From NCBI GenBank assembly GCA_037954665.1, contig JBBMOL010000071.1, forward strand, positions 2,227,441-2,291,440: a stretch of 64,000 nucleotides of DNA. The letters run 5' to 3'. This document shows, in pieces, positions 24,533 through 36,590 of the stretch. The notes below the pieces were generated by a model, which was not told the DNA's origin, did no database searches, and saw nothing but the letters and a program-made list of their open reading frames with translations. Source of the stretch: Laguncularia racemosa. Lineage: Eukaryota; Streptophyta; Magnoliopsida; Myrtales; Combretaceae. A program made the translations under genes and the position numbers. The number at the start of each line of letters is the position of its first letter. Positions within the stretch are counted from its first letter, which is position 1.

Positions 24533-26621
24533 TTAAGCAGCCACAACCGCTTCTGCAGGCTTATCCTTGGAGGCGGCTGGGGCAGCTTCAGCAATCTTGT
24601 CCTTGGAGTCAGCTGGGGCTGCTTCGGCTGGCTTATCCTTGGAACCAGCAAGGGCTGCTTCGGCAGGCTTCCCTTCGGGTTGGGATGGTGCTTCTTCGGC
24701 AGGCTTTACTTGTGGTTCAGCGGGTGGTGGTGCTTCAGCTTCCCAAAAAGCAGTTTTCTTTCCTGTCTTCGACACAGCTTCAAATACAGCCTCAGGCTGC
24801 ACATTGCCATTTACAGTCACCTTCTGCTCTTTCAAATCAATGTCAAATGATTCTACACCTGAATTTGCAATTCAAAGAGTCATTCAAAAAATGCTTCTTG
24901 CAGGTGCAAACTTGCGGAACTTCCAAATTCAATGACAATTCAGTAGCCTTATAAAATGTGCTATTTCAGAAGCACGTGAATAGGCAAAAGAAGCAGGTAA
25001 AATTAGATGCATCTTACATTAATAGGTAGGAAAAGACATACTTTTAGTATCAACATTTGACTATTTTTCTATTTAAGTCCTCAATCTTATGCTAAAAACC
25101 GACTACAAAGATGTGTGTGGAGATATTGATAGGTATAAAAGATGAGCTAACCTTCCATTTTGCCAAGAACCCTTTGCACAGCGCCAGCACAGCCTTGGCA
25201 GGACATCTTGACATTGAGCATAACAGTCTACACAAAGTAAACAGGGACTTGATTGTTAATAAACTTCCAAACTCAGGAGTAAAACAAGCCTAATGCTACA
25301 ATGCATAGCCGACCTGAACCTCAAAAAAGAACATTCACACAGCATCTATGGCTGAGTTTCTGTTTCGGGTTGATTTATAAATTTTCATATTTTATAACCA
25401 ATACAAGTAGACTTTGTTGTGACATTGATTGTTGAAGCTCCACTCAATATTTGTTGACAAAAACTGAAAAATCATAACCACCTTCATAATGCAATACTGA
25501 ATTTTAAGCTTCCTAAACCTGATCAAATCTTAAACGACAGGATTCTCGGTATTATATACTAAATCTCAATTGTACATAAAGAGGGTAAATAATTGGATTA
25601 ATCTATAAAACAACTGTCTGAAAATTAACACAACTAGACACTATATCAGCATATTGACCTAAAAGGAAAGGGACAGTGCATTAGTTCAATGTTTATTTAA
25701 TGCAAGCAGAGATATCTAGCAGTAAATAAAATTACTTCCATCTTTCTAGTTTCTACAGTGATTAAGACTAAGCTAAGACCTTACCCTGCAAAAGAATAAG
25801 TTTGGGCTAGGTCCCAAATGCATATACTACTGAACAATTTTCTGGGTGGTCTCTGCTATAACAGAATTGTTCCATAATAATCAAGTGCATTTCAGGACAA
25901 CGGCAAACTAAAAAAAGGTCTTATCGCGCATACTTAGTAAAAAAATACACAGCCCCACTATGTGCAGAGGTATGCTAATGCCTTAACAGTCATGTTGGCA
26001 TGAAAATGTTTTCCCACATGATGAATAGGCCCGACTTCCCATTCCCATCCCTTGTCGACATATAGTTGGCCAAAACAAAAGGTGCAAAGTTGTCTACCTG
26101 GATATATATGTACTTTCTTCTACGTAATCGCCCGACATGACCTGTTCTAAGCACCTTTTTTTTTAAGGATTCACACTAGAACCAGTACACAAAATCATTT
26201 GGCACTCTCATTTCAACTCCAAGACCACCACTTAGGAAGTTATCTACTGGACCAACAGAGATTCCACTTCTCATAATTTCATTTCAGCAAACAGCACAAC
26301 ACACTAAAATCTTTTTCATCTTGTTTTGGGCTTCTACAGGGAGGTGGGAAAAAGGAAAAAAAACCGGGGGGGGGGTTGGGAATCCATAAAATGAACCATC
26401 AACTATTCATAATCCCATGCCCAGTTCATTGAAGTTGATCATCAATCGACAAAACTAAAACCAACCCAGAAAATGAACAAGAAAACAAAAGAGAAAAAAC
26501 CCAATCCATGTTTTCAGGAACCAGAAACAACCCAAGTCAGGAAAATCTGGAAATTCAACTATCCGAAGGTAAACTTGAAGATAAAAGGATGGGTGCTATT
26601 TTGCTAATGTACCTGAGACAT
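24533..26621 (-). CDS. CCH: Copper chaperone CCH (ATX1-like with plant-specific C-terminal extension), three exons
   Basis: Coding exons on the minus strand are 26621-26613 (only Met-Ser-Gln), 25227-25152 and 24858-24533; introns are 1,385 and 293 bp, all GT-AG. The product is 136 residues. Residues 1-70 form a heavy-metal-associated domain with the Cu(I) site M11-SCQGC16, followed by AVQRVLGKMEGVESFDIDL, KVTVNGNV and TGKKTAFW. Residues 71-136 are the CCH-type tail: charged, Ala/Pro/Glu-rich, with about three and a half copies of an 11-residue repeat (SKDKPAEAAPA). Family members pass copper to P-type ATPases such as RAN1 in the secretory pathway; plant CCH is linked to copper recycling during senescence. 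The first coding exon of 9 nt is certain only because it joins in phase to a canonical chaperone start. Confidence 0.93.
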
Positions 26622-26750
26622 GGTCCTAGATTGTTTTCCTTTGTTGTTGTTGTTTTTTTCCTTCCTTGCAGAGAGATATTATGTACTTGGTCTTGGCTTT
26701 ACTAATGATGTTGTTTGCCTACTTTAAAAATCAATGGTGGCGAATGCACA

Positions 26751-26760
26751 TATATATAGA
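26751..26760 (-). promoter_or_regulatory. Putative TATA box of CCH
   Basis: On the minus strand TCTATATATA lies about 130 bp before the CCH start codon, the right distance for a plant core promoter. A CT/GA microsatellite at 26790-26802 lies further upstream. Confidence 0.5.
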
Positions 26761-26762
26761 AG

Positions 26763-27994
26763 ATTGGAGCACAGGTTGTAAGAATTCCTTTCTCTCTCTC
26801 TCTTTTTTTTTTTTAAAAAAAAATGTAGTTTATGGTGAAAGACGCCTGTTAAAGATTCGATTACGATTTTTCGATGAAAGGGAACGAAACATTGGAAGAT
26901 CGGTACGCATCGGGTGGCCTAGTGGTTGGTGGGGTCAAACAACGGTTCCAATATGGTCGTCACGTAACTTAAAATAAAAGAAAGTGCCCGGGTAGTGTTC
27001 GGTGACAGACATACCATGATATCACATATCGTTTTGTGATTTTTGTACCATCTTTTCACCTGTATTTGCAGATTCATAAAAAAAATAAATAAATAAACAG
27101 TTGAAAGCTCCTGGGGAATTTTGGATCGAATAAATATTTATAGAAGATTACTGTAACTAATATATTAATAGTATACGTTTTTATAAATAGTTTTAGAATT
27201 AGTGTATATACATGATTTAATTATATAAATATATATTAATATTTGTACTTTTATATAATTATTTCATTGTCATTCCATCTTTAGATGAAATGATACATTA
27301 TTCTAAAAATAGTTACAATTGTTCAAATTGAAAGAATGCTTCCTTAAGAATGTGAAGATTATAACCTTAAAAAAATGATTAAAAGTCAATATCAAAGAGG
27401 TACTATTAAAAGAAAAAGGTAACCGGTAAAAATATTGCATATATATCCATAAATTTATTCTTAGAATTATAAATTTGTCAAAGTTTAAGAATTTCTTTAT
27501 ATATTCGACTAAAAAATATTAAAGCGGACAAAAAAAAAGCACGAAGATTTTATATTTTTAACATTATTTCCTATTAATTTTAAGGTATGCTTTACTGAAT
27601 TTTTAATATGTATTTTTTTCTATTTGAAATCAAGTGCTCTAGTGATTTGCTTTACTTGTATCTTACCATTAATTATAGAAGCAAACAACTTTTTTCTAAG
27701 AGTTGCATTATTTGCATAGACTTATGACTTTTTAAAAATATTGTACGATATGATTTCAATTAATTATCAAGTAATAGAAAAAGGGGTAAGATAGGCAACA
27801 AGTAGGTTGTTTTCAAGCCAATACCACAACGAGGAATGAGATAAAGGTAAATGTAGTGCATGTATATTTGTATTTAAGTAATTTAGCATTTAAGGTTTTA
27901 TGCTTTATAGTTTAGTGTCTAATAAACATATTAAATCGCTCAAAATCTAAAAATTTAAGTACTAAATTACCTAAATCTAAAAATAGAAATACTT
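26763..27994. other. CCH upstream region and intergenic DNA
   Basis: The 26840-27000 part is less AT-rich (GATCGGTACGCATCGGGTGG) and may be CCH promoter DNA. The rest is AT-rich with no supported feature. Confidence 0.5.
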
Positions 27995-28243
27995 CTATAC
28001 CTTCTTCCCCACAAGAATCAAGAGCCCTTTACCGTTGCTAACTTGGATATCGAATGATGCAATAATGTTGCTAGAAGTGACAAACAATCGTAGTTGAAGC
28101 TTGGCTCTAGCCACTGTGCTAGGAGTAAGCTTAGCTCCAGCAAAGTGCTTACTAAGTGCAAAGGAAAGGGCCTCCACCACTTGAACCATATGAGCGAGAA
28201 CTTGCATGTGTGGGTTCTTAAGAGGGGAGAGCTAATAGGAGCC
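27995..28243 (-). pseudogene. Orphan coding-like fragment, unknown gene
   Basis: On the minus strand an open frame of about 80 codons begins after a stop at 28236 (LSPLKNPHMQVLAHMVQVVE), continues with SFALSKHFAGAKLTPSTVARA and ends at 27995. Its composition (balanced charges, helix-like spacing) differs from the random frames around it, which suggests a piece of a real protein. I do not recognise the family. There is no upstream exon or splice partner, and the fragment sits beside a MITE copy, so a captured gene fragment is one possibility. A chance open frame is another. Confidence 0.3.
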
Positions 28244-28269
28244 ATTCCATTCCAATAGCATATATTTGA

Positions 28270-28560
28270 AGCTCCATATGAAATCCATTTTTCTTTTTTA
28301 TAAGAATAAAATGTTAGAAAGATAGATATATAAATACATATATATCTCTTTTATAAAATTAAATATCTAACAAAATCCATATAAAGTTTGATTTTATTTA
28401 TTTAAAAAATACTAATTAAAATTTTCTTTTTCAATATATAAAATATATTTTTTTTCTTTTAAAAGTATGTAATTTTTACTTTGTAATTCTTATTTTCCAA
28501 TCACTATATTCATTATAATTATAAGATAGAAATAAATAAGATATTTTTCGAAATACTAAA
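28270..28560 (-). mobile_element. MITE-family copy, minus orientation, boundaries unclear
   Basis: On the minus strand it shows AAAATATATTTTATATATTG, GAAAATTTTAATTAGTATTT and TAAAAGAGATATATATGTAT in the same order as the copies at 47.5 and 51.3 kb. Ends could not be placed. Confidence 0.55.
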
Positions 28561-28740
28561 CTTTTAAACAAATAAAAATAAGATACATATAAAAAAGATA
28601 TAGAAAAAAAAAGTAAGAAGAAAGAGAAGAAGAAGGCAATCCAAATGGATCTCAAATTATGTAAAGGTGAGAAAAATGATGAATAGGGAAGAGGAAGATT
28701 AGGGCATTTAGATTCACTACTAATTTTCAAGATAAATCGT

Positions 28741-30636
28741 ATGAAAAAGTATTTTTGCGTTGGAAAAAGTAATTGTACGACATTGTTTATAACTTATCAT
28801 TTTAAATTTTTTTTTTTCAATGATAACTTTTCAATTAAATGTCAAGAGACATGATCTTTATTGAAACATGCAACTCAGTTGCTTAAGATAAATAAAATTA
28901 AACATAATATATGTTAGAAACATAACGTACCATAAGAGTTATAACCCTTTTGAATTTCTTCGTCTTAATTTGTTGGAATTTAATTCTCTTATGTAAAGTG
29001 TTGATGTATAAAAAAAGTAAAAATTATCAAATAAGAAAAATTTACCATTATCAACGTTAAAACATTTGGAGGATAAAAGATATATTTTTAATTTCGAACA
29101 CAATTCAATGAATATATTAATAAAATATTAATTTTTTTAGAAAAGTGATACCCAAACCAATTCTTATACTTTAATACTACAAAGGATACAATATAGCGCT
29201 GTAAAACTTGCATGACTCAACATGGAACAACAACAAATTATTAGAGGAGATACAATACAATCGACAACAACATTTAAGGATTAAAAAGCTTTGCTAAAGA
29301 ATCTAAAGATTTATAGTTATCCATTGATCTTTGAGTAAAAGCAACATTAGCCCCCTCCTATTTATTCAGTTTTTTTTTCTCTAATTTGAGTTTCTTTTAG
29401 TGTCGTCGTGCCATTTTCATGAGAGTTTCTCTTACTAAAGCTCTTATATACTTTTTTGTTTATTGAAATCCATTTCATTTTTTTCTAATAAGAAGAAAAG
29501 AAATTAGTGACATATTTTATAGTTTTATGGGTAAAAAATGCCATTTTTCTTAACTTAAAGCCATCAAAACCCCGATTCAAACGGTTTTTCAAATATTTTC
29601 TAGAAATTTTACGTACATAGAATGGGTAAGGGTATAGATAAAACTAATTTGACTTTCCTCACCTTAAAAACAAGCTCTCGTATGATAAATTCGTATTCAA
29701 ATATAATTTCAATTCCTAAAGTTGCATCTCTCATTTATGAAACTTCATTTATGACAATTTTGAATTTTGGTGAAGAAACTTAAATCCCTTATACCTAAGC
29801 AGTCTTGTTTAAACTTTGTTTTTTGTAAGGCTTCAACCCATTGTGTAAATAGAATATCTTACTTCTTTATGTTTTACGGTGTCCTTATAGACGAAGACAA
29901 CAGTCACGAAAACAAGATTTAATCGAAAAAACCAAAAAAAAAAAAATGTATTCAAAGATCACGAAATCCGACATCCCAAGAAAATAGGACAGAAGTAGTA
30001 CCATGTGAAAGGTGTCATTGATTATAGCTGTACTATATTATACCTAAAATAATAATAGAGCCCGACAACCAACATTTGGAATTCAGCAACATTGGGAACA
30101 CACTACAAGTGGTACTCGTGGTCGTAGTACAACAAAACTTCTGAGTAGTACATATTCGAATTTGGAGTACTGAAAAACTGAAGAAGGAAAGTTCTATGGA
30201 TTTGGGTCCATGTATATGATTGAATGGGCATCGAGTCGGATCGGCAGGTGAGCAGCTTCACCGGATGTGACGGCTTTTGTATTGTCGTAGACGCCTATTT
30301 ATAGGAGTTGGTGATGATTCATACTCACACCATTTATGCTCCTTGTCTTCTTCTTTTTTTTTTAATTGAATTTTATAGAACAAAAAAAGAAAATACATGT
30401 AAAAATAAGATGCAAATAAACTTCGTTTATTATAAACTACTTGAATTTAGCTCGATGTTTACCTAAATCCTATTCATTAACCATTGAGTTAAGCTCAAGC
30501 TTGAGCTATTCAAGTATTGTATTAAATTGATCTTAAACTTTATAATAGTTGACTCGACTAATTTATAAGTTTAATTAAGTTCAAATCGAATTTAAATATT
30601 AATTGAGTTTATATGTTGAAACTATTTAATTAAAAA
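28741..30636. other. Intergenic region
   Basis: No gene could be supported. The part at 30020-30330 is less AT-rich and contains CTATTTATAGGAG near 30294, which resembles a TATA box, but no coding sequence follows. From 30420 to 30636 the DNA carries the AAGCTCAAGCTTGAGC-type old repeat also seen in the kinase intron, into which the Mutator-like element appears to have inserted. Confidence 0.5.
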
Positions 30637-31739
30637 GGGTAAATATCATGTTTAATACTTAAATCCTGTTTATTTTTGCGATTAACTATTTGGAGTTTAA
30701 AAAGAAAAATCCACTAAAATAATATAATTTTTGAAAAATAATAGTAACATAGGGTATTCAGAGAAAATATTCCTAAAACAGGTGATGAAGTCGTAGACTC
30801 GAAACATGTCTTCAACTTGCTCAACTAGAAGGCATAAACTATGTCCATGCCTTCGGTACAAATCACATTACTCCTGTACAATTAATCCCAATACCGAATA
30901 GTTTTATCAAACATCCACCATCCAATAATTGTCCACATATGCAATATAAATCTAAAAAATAAAAACATGCATACAAACCTATTTTTATAGAGTCACAGAT
31001 GCTATAGTACTTTAATATAATAATACAAACACAGAAATAAAAACACATTTATTTTTATTTTTTCTTTCGCAAACTCTATTGCTCCCCTTATTTTTCTCTC
31101 TTTTGCAGGAAAAAGAAGTTCTTGCAAAGGTACAAAAATGAGAGGGTTTGAATGAGCTCACTGTGATGTATCATTTTCTCAAAAACAAAAAACTCGGTTA
31201 ATCTATATTTTGGTACATATTTTTACCAAAAATTGAAGTTTTTTTTGTTATTGTGTTAGTTTTCAACATTTGATAAAACTTTTGCCGTAATTCTTTGTAA
31301 TCTTTTGTTTGTTAAAAAATCTAATACATACTGTTAGTTTATAGTATATTAGATATGATTTATGTAAAATTTGTAATACATATCATGTGGTAGTTAATTT
31401 TTTTGTTACTATGAAAGCAAGATCAACATTATATTGATGAAAAATTTCATATTAATTTTAAACGTAAAATTTTGGTTTATTATTTATATTGTTATAAGAA
31501 ATATTTGTAATTGAATAATTCTTTTAAAAAAATTAAGCAACCGTTATTAGTTGTTTTTGTCGATTAGTTGATAATTTATCTATATTGCGAATAGGATAAT
31601 AACGAGTGATTATGTTAAATTGCTAATCTACACATTTGGAAATATTGTCTATAGTAACTAGGGGTCATAACATGATAGGAATCTGATTAAGAAGTAGAAA
31701 AATGTGAATTACACCAAATTCTTGAATAAAATATATCAG

Positions 31740-34030
31740 AGTATTGGAGTTGTTTAACTGAAGTGGGGGCTGAGATAATTCATAAGCATCCTATTTTCCA
31801 CGAGAGCCATGCATCTTATGCTTTGATGGCAATTAGATATGATAATGATGTTCAAGCTCTAATTGAAATGGTTGAATCCTTTAGAGCATGACATACAACA
31901 ATTGTTTGTTAGAATTTCTAAAGAATTGAGGGGTCCATTCAAATAGTAGACATTGTAAGAAAATAGGCAAACACATTCGTCACCTAATAGGGAAGAAATG
32001 TCTCTCGAGCCATCGATGTTTAAAGTATATGTTCCAACCCTTATAGAGGAGGCATCATTGAATGATGAAGATGAAGTAAACAGAGCGATTATTCAAGTGT
32101 TACAAGGACCGGACACACGTGATCCTTACATGGTGCATTTAGGGGTGGAAACTACAATGGACACCGATGTGAAAATGGGTGTTAAGAAGGAAAGTTTCGA
32201 TTATGGGGAAAGTTCTGAAGAGGAAAATGAGGAAAGTGAAAATGAAGAAAATGATATGGCTGAAAAGGATCATCTAATTGCACCAGGGCACTTCACACAA
32301 ACAATATATTAGCCAGGATAAGCTAAACCAATTTATATGGTAGTTAGAAATCCCGTTTTCTTCTACAATGTTGGCAGTGATGACAATTGCATTTATTTTG
32401 AGCAGGAGCAAAATGCAATGTGTAGTAATTCAAACGGTAGTGACAAGTTCAATAAGAACATGAGATTCAAGAAAAAAGCAAATGTTATTTAAGCTATTAA
32501 GACTTGCTATGTGAAGAACCATTGTAACTTTACTATTGTAGAATCTAATATGTTACTTTAGTCTTTATTGTTTGAAAAGAAAAGACAATGGTAAGTGAAG
32601 GCTTCAAGCTTGTAAGAAGAAGTTAAAGAGGTTGTTTATAATTACCAAATTTGAGAGTTCACACACATGCATCAACCCGATAATAAGTTAGAATCACTCG
32701 TAGTTGGATTGCAATCTTCTTGCAAGACAGTTTGTTAATCTTGTTATGGATAATCCCGATATGAAAATTGCTGAGCTTGCTTTTATTATGGAATGGGAAT
32801 TGTGTTACAGAATAGCCAAGAGACGGGTTTAGGAAGGCAAGAAACGGGCTATTAAGCATGTGTATGGTAATTGGAAGATGTCTTATAATGAGTTCCCTAA
32901 GCTTCTAAATGCGATAAAAAATACCAATCCTGAAACACGAGTTGATTAGGGATGGAGAAGATCGAATAACCTTAGGGTGTCCACTCTTTAGTGGGTTTTA
33001 TAGGCATTCGAATCATGCATTATAACGTAGAGATTGCTTAGATCTGTTGTTACCATTAATGGAACTTTTTTGTATGGAAAGTATACACACAAGTTACTAA
33101 TTACTTGTGACATAAATGACAACAACCATATACTTCTGCTAACATTTACTCTTGTATATAACAAGTCACCTAAAACATGGGGTTAGTTTTTGAAAAAATT
33201 GAAGGAACAAGTGATTGGCGACTATAAACATTGTAAAACCATTTGCCTCATATCAAATAAACACCTTGACATCAAGTCAGCAGTTGAAGCATAAGCTAAT
33301 GAATGACGCCCTCCATTTGTAGTGTGACAATTTTGTATATGACATATTGCAAGCAACTTTAACCAGGCATACAAAAATATGCAATCTAAGAAGTTGATCA
33401 CCTATGCAGAGATGCAAACACAAGTTTGGAAATTGAACTTTCATGGACTAGGTGACGACAATTAAGCTTGATGCCTCGGAAATTGAACTTTCAAGAATAA
33501 AATCTTCACCAAATATACCATTGAAATGATAGATGGATGGAGTTCACAGGCTAGTAATCATAGGGCCATCGACTATAGTAGGTAAAAAAGAATTTTTGAA
33601 GTGCTCATTGGTAGTTATCATGTAGCGAGCGAGTTGAGGAGAGAGGGGTGGATACATACTGTTAACTTTGCTCACCACACATGCACTCGCCAAAAATGGC
33701 AAAGATATCGAATTACATGCACGCATGCATATGTAGTAGTTTCTTCCATTAGGCTCGATATATTGGCAACTATATCGGGTTGGTACAAGTGAACTTACCA
33801 AAAGCTTACATATATGACTCGCTTCCTACCCATAGGCGATGAGCTCAATTGAGAGCCAATACACTTCTAGTTATTCCATATAAGAGGAAAGATTGCATGG
33901 AAAAAGGGGAAAGTGAGGCGAAAAAGATACCACATAAAAATAGACATTAGGGAGTATCTAAATATGATCACATGTGGACTTTGTAGAGGAAAAGGCTATA
34001 ATAGAAAAACGTGTCTACATTGACACAATA
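31740..34030 (+). pseudogene. MuDR-type (MULE) transposase remnant
   Basis: Pieces of the transposase occur in the expected order in shifting frames. They are an acidic N-terminal part (31998-32312, SSEEENEESENEEND), the pre-catalytic region near 32840-32945 (KRAIKHVYGNWKMSYNEFP), the start of the catalytic core near 33052 (NGTFLYGKYTHKLLITCD), HIASNFNQAYKNMQSKK near 33340-33390, a SWIM-like zinc finger near 33670-33745 (TCTRQKWQRYRITCTHA), and a CCHC-type knuckle near 33970-34015 (CGLCRGKGYNRKTC). Many stops and frameshifts interrupt it, so it is a fossil. The family excises and inserts MULEs and produces 9-bp target duplications. It belongs to the outer element, since the nested element interrupts the DNA just after its end. 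Confidence 0.85.
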
Positions 34031-34193
34031 ATGGTAAGCATTGGAACATCAGACGCATGATTAATTAACTTTTAGCTTAGCCTTTCACATTTATAATATT
34101 GAATCACTGGCTATATAATGTTAACATTTTTTGTTTTCATTGTGCAGATTAGATGGAACTTGACCCATTTCATCCATCTATTTTAATGTAAGA

Positions 34194-34202
34194 GGAAGGA
34201 CA
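34194..34202 (+). repeat. Left 9-bp target site duplication of the inner MULE
   Basis: GGAAGGACA here is repeated exactly at 36582-36590, directly outside the matching inverted repeats. Nine bases is the size made by Mutator transposases. Confidence 0.85.
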
Positions 34203-36581
34203 TGAGGAATATACTTAAATAATATTGTTTTTTTTTTTTAATTCGTGAAATAGATTACCTGCAAAAATTATTCTAAGAATAGGTTTTGAAATTGTGAGCT
34301 CGATCCGTGTCGTGCCTTTAGTGCAATAATTTTTTAATGGAAAATCAATTTAAAGAAATTGGATTTTTTAATAAAAAAATTAAAAGTTTACTTAAAGAAT
34401 AACAAAAAAAAAGCAATGTTCATAAATTTTAAAATTATAAAATAGGTAATTGTTATAAAAAACAATAAACCATTACTTCAATGGTATATAAATTTATCAA
34501 CTTCAATTAGTTGTTTATGTTAATTTTTTAAAAATGAGAAAAGACATACATATCAAATAAATAAGAAAAAAATGAATCCTATCTCCTAAGTATTCCTTCT
34601 CCCTTGAAAATGTCTAGCCAGCCGCACAAATGTGTTTGTCGGCTCCCTGAACGACCTATAATGTGGAGTTGGAGGAGCTTACAACTCTTATGTCGGATGG
34701 TCCTAAGGGGTTTCGTCATATTATCAGGGAGGCATTGGACTCCACTTTATAACTCAATGTAAAGATTTACCCCGATACATTGGTTATTTACTAGAGCATC
34801 TCTTATGTAGGGGCAAAGTGGTGTTGGGTCAAGACTACTAATGGAATGATAGTGTGGTATGACGAATGTGCTAGGTAGTTGTGCCAACCTGTTATACATT
34901 ACACTGGAATCTAGTTGGAACTGTTGCTCCAATATGTTAGAACATTCTTATGTCTCAACCCAATTTTAAGGTCATCGACATCCTATGGTCCTGCGGTGCA
35001 TAGAAATCTGTTGTTATTACCATAAGTAAATAGGTTAAGCCTCAACTTCATCATATGCGCCATGCCGTTGCTAAGCTTGCAAGTACAACGTTACCCCCTT
35101 GTGGTCATGTAAGAATTGAAGACCATGACCAGCTATACTAACAGCCTTGTCATGATCTGAGGATAGGCGAATTTATCTTAAAATATCAACCGGTGTGTTA
35201 AAGCACATTGTACAATTGATTGAGTAACAAATATGCAATGGATCAACGAGAACGTGTTGATATTGTACTTACCAGATATTCAATAATTTCCCCTCGAATG
35301 TCTTACATATCCGTGGTTGCTAGATCCATACCACTACATGTACACCTTGAGGGCCCTGTATGTACACCATTCGCGGCAATCTGTCTTCCCATATGAATAT
35401 ATATGTTATATGCTGCACTAGCTAATCAACATCGACCCTCCAACATAGGTCAATCTAATGGAGCTTAGGCTACATGTTCACATCCCATAGATTCCATTGA
35501 TACCCCCCAAATTGCCTTATAACACGATCAGGGTAATGCTACTCCATTATGTAGAAACATATAAATGATACCCGTGCGGTATAAATGTGTATACCGCTTT
35601 TGAAGAAAGCTGGCAGGATGTGAATCAGAGTTCCAGTGAACAACTCTCATTCAACCTAAAAGGCATCAAATTAGCAATCATTGTTTACGAACCATATGAT
35701 AAAATGAAGTAAAAAAAAAAAAATGGTTACTAACATACCTAGTTATCATTCTGCTTGTCAAACTTATCTCAATATGTGCCAACCCAAGGGTTAGGTAATG
35801 CTGAGTGTCCTTCTACGTGTTCCAATCTGAGGCCAATGAAGCTCCAGCCTCTACAATTAGACCATGCTGGCTAAAGGGTGCAATGTGTGGGAATCAATCC
35901 TATATCTAAACTTGTAGTAATATCATAACCCCTCCTATCTCGTGAGTCGCAGGGGATGATACAACACACAGCTAGCAATATAACCATGCCAAACATGTAA
36001 ACCCTTAGTTGTATGTCCCTACAATGTTGAAATGTTCCAGCAGAGGTAAAAACATCGTATGGATGAGATAATTGCTTTTAATTAAATATAGATTCATGAA
36101 AAGTAACATAATAAGAAAAAAAAAATTTATGGGAAATGTAGAAGCTAAATCTACGTTAAATGAAGATTAAGAAAACATAAATTATGAATTGCAGATGATA
36201 AAAAGAATGGAAAAAGAGATGTAGTTATGTGCAAATTGAATAGATGAACTAAGGATTTGTGTATATAATATAAATTGTAGGTGTAAAATTTTTTTTCTAT
36301 ACATTCAGGTTCACATATTGTGATATTGTGTAAATTTGCAATATCATTTTATAATAATTTTCATAGGTTTGCAGTATTTGATAAAATTATTAGACGGTTG
36401 GGATGATGCTAAAAAAAAATTCAAATTAATTTATTGAAGGCACATACATGGTCTATGCCTTTAATACTAATTGTACTGAAGGCACGCATCATGTTTACTA
36501 CTTCAAAACTTATTTTAAGAATAATTTTTATAAGTGTCCTATTTCACGAATTAAAAAAATATATATTTAAGTATATTCCCT
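34203..36581 (-). mobile_element. Nested Mutator-like element carrying a plant mobile domain (PMD) remnant
   Basis: The element is 2,379 bp. Its left end (GAGGAATATACTTAAATA) and reverse-complemented right end (AGGGAATATACTTAAATA) match. The match continues through TTAATTCGTGAAATAG, AAAAATTATTCT and AATAGGTTTTGAA for about 130 bp. An exact 9-bp duplication, GGAAGGACA, flanks it, so it inserted into the outer element just past the transposase end. Its inner sequence is related to the subterminal part of the outer element's repeats, so both belong to one wider MULE family. Its cargo is a PMD-like gene on the minus strand rather than a transposase, so it was presumably mobilised in trans. Confidence 0.87.
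34600..36000 (-). pseudogene. Plant mobile domain (PMD, MAIN-like) protein remnant
   Basis: On the minus strand near 35570-35480 the frame reads IMEWHYPDRVIRQFGGYQ, matching the conserved WHxPDRVxRQFG core of the plant mobile domain. Further on, near 35400-35350, HITYIFIWEDRLPRMV fits the later domain block. Stops and frameshifts are frequent. The lower-numbered part (34600-34990) has open patches but no motif I can name. PMD proteins occur both in host genes (MAIN/MAIL) and inside plant transposons. Here the inverted repeats and target duplication show that it travelled in a MULE. Confidence 0.7.
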
Positions 36582-36590
36582 GGAAGGACA
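36582..36590 (+). repeat. Right 9-bp target site duplication of the inner MULE
   Basis: An exact copy of GGAAGGACA at 34194-34202. Confidence 0.85.

Noticed and set aside
24524..24954. Plus-strand frames opposite CCH exon 3
   Set aside because: They are shadows of the repetitive CCH tail; the repeat keeps several frames open.
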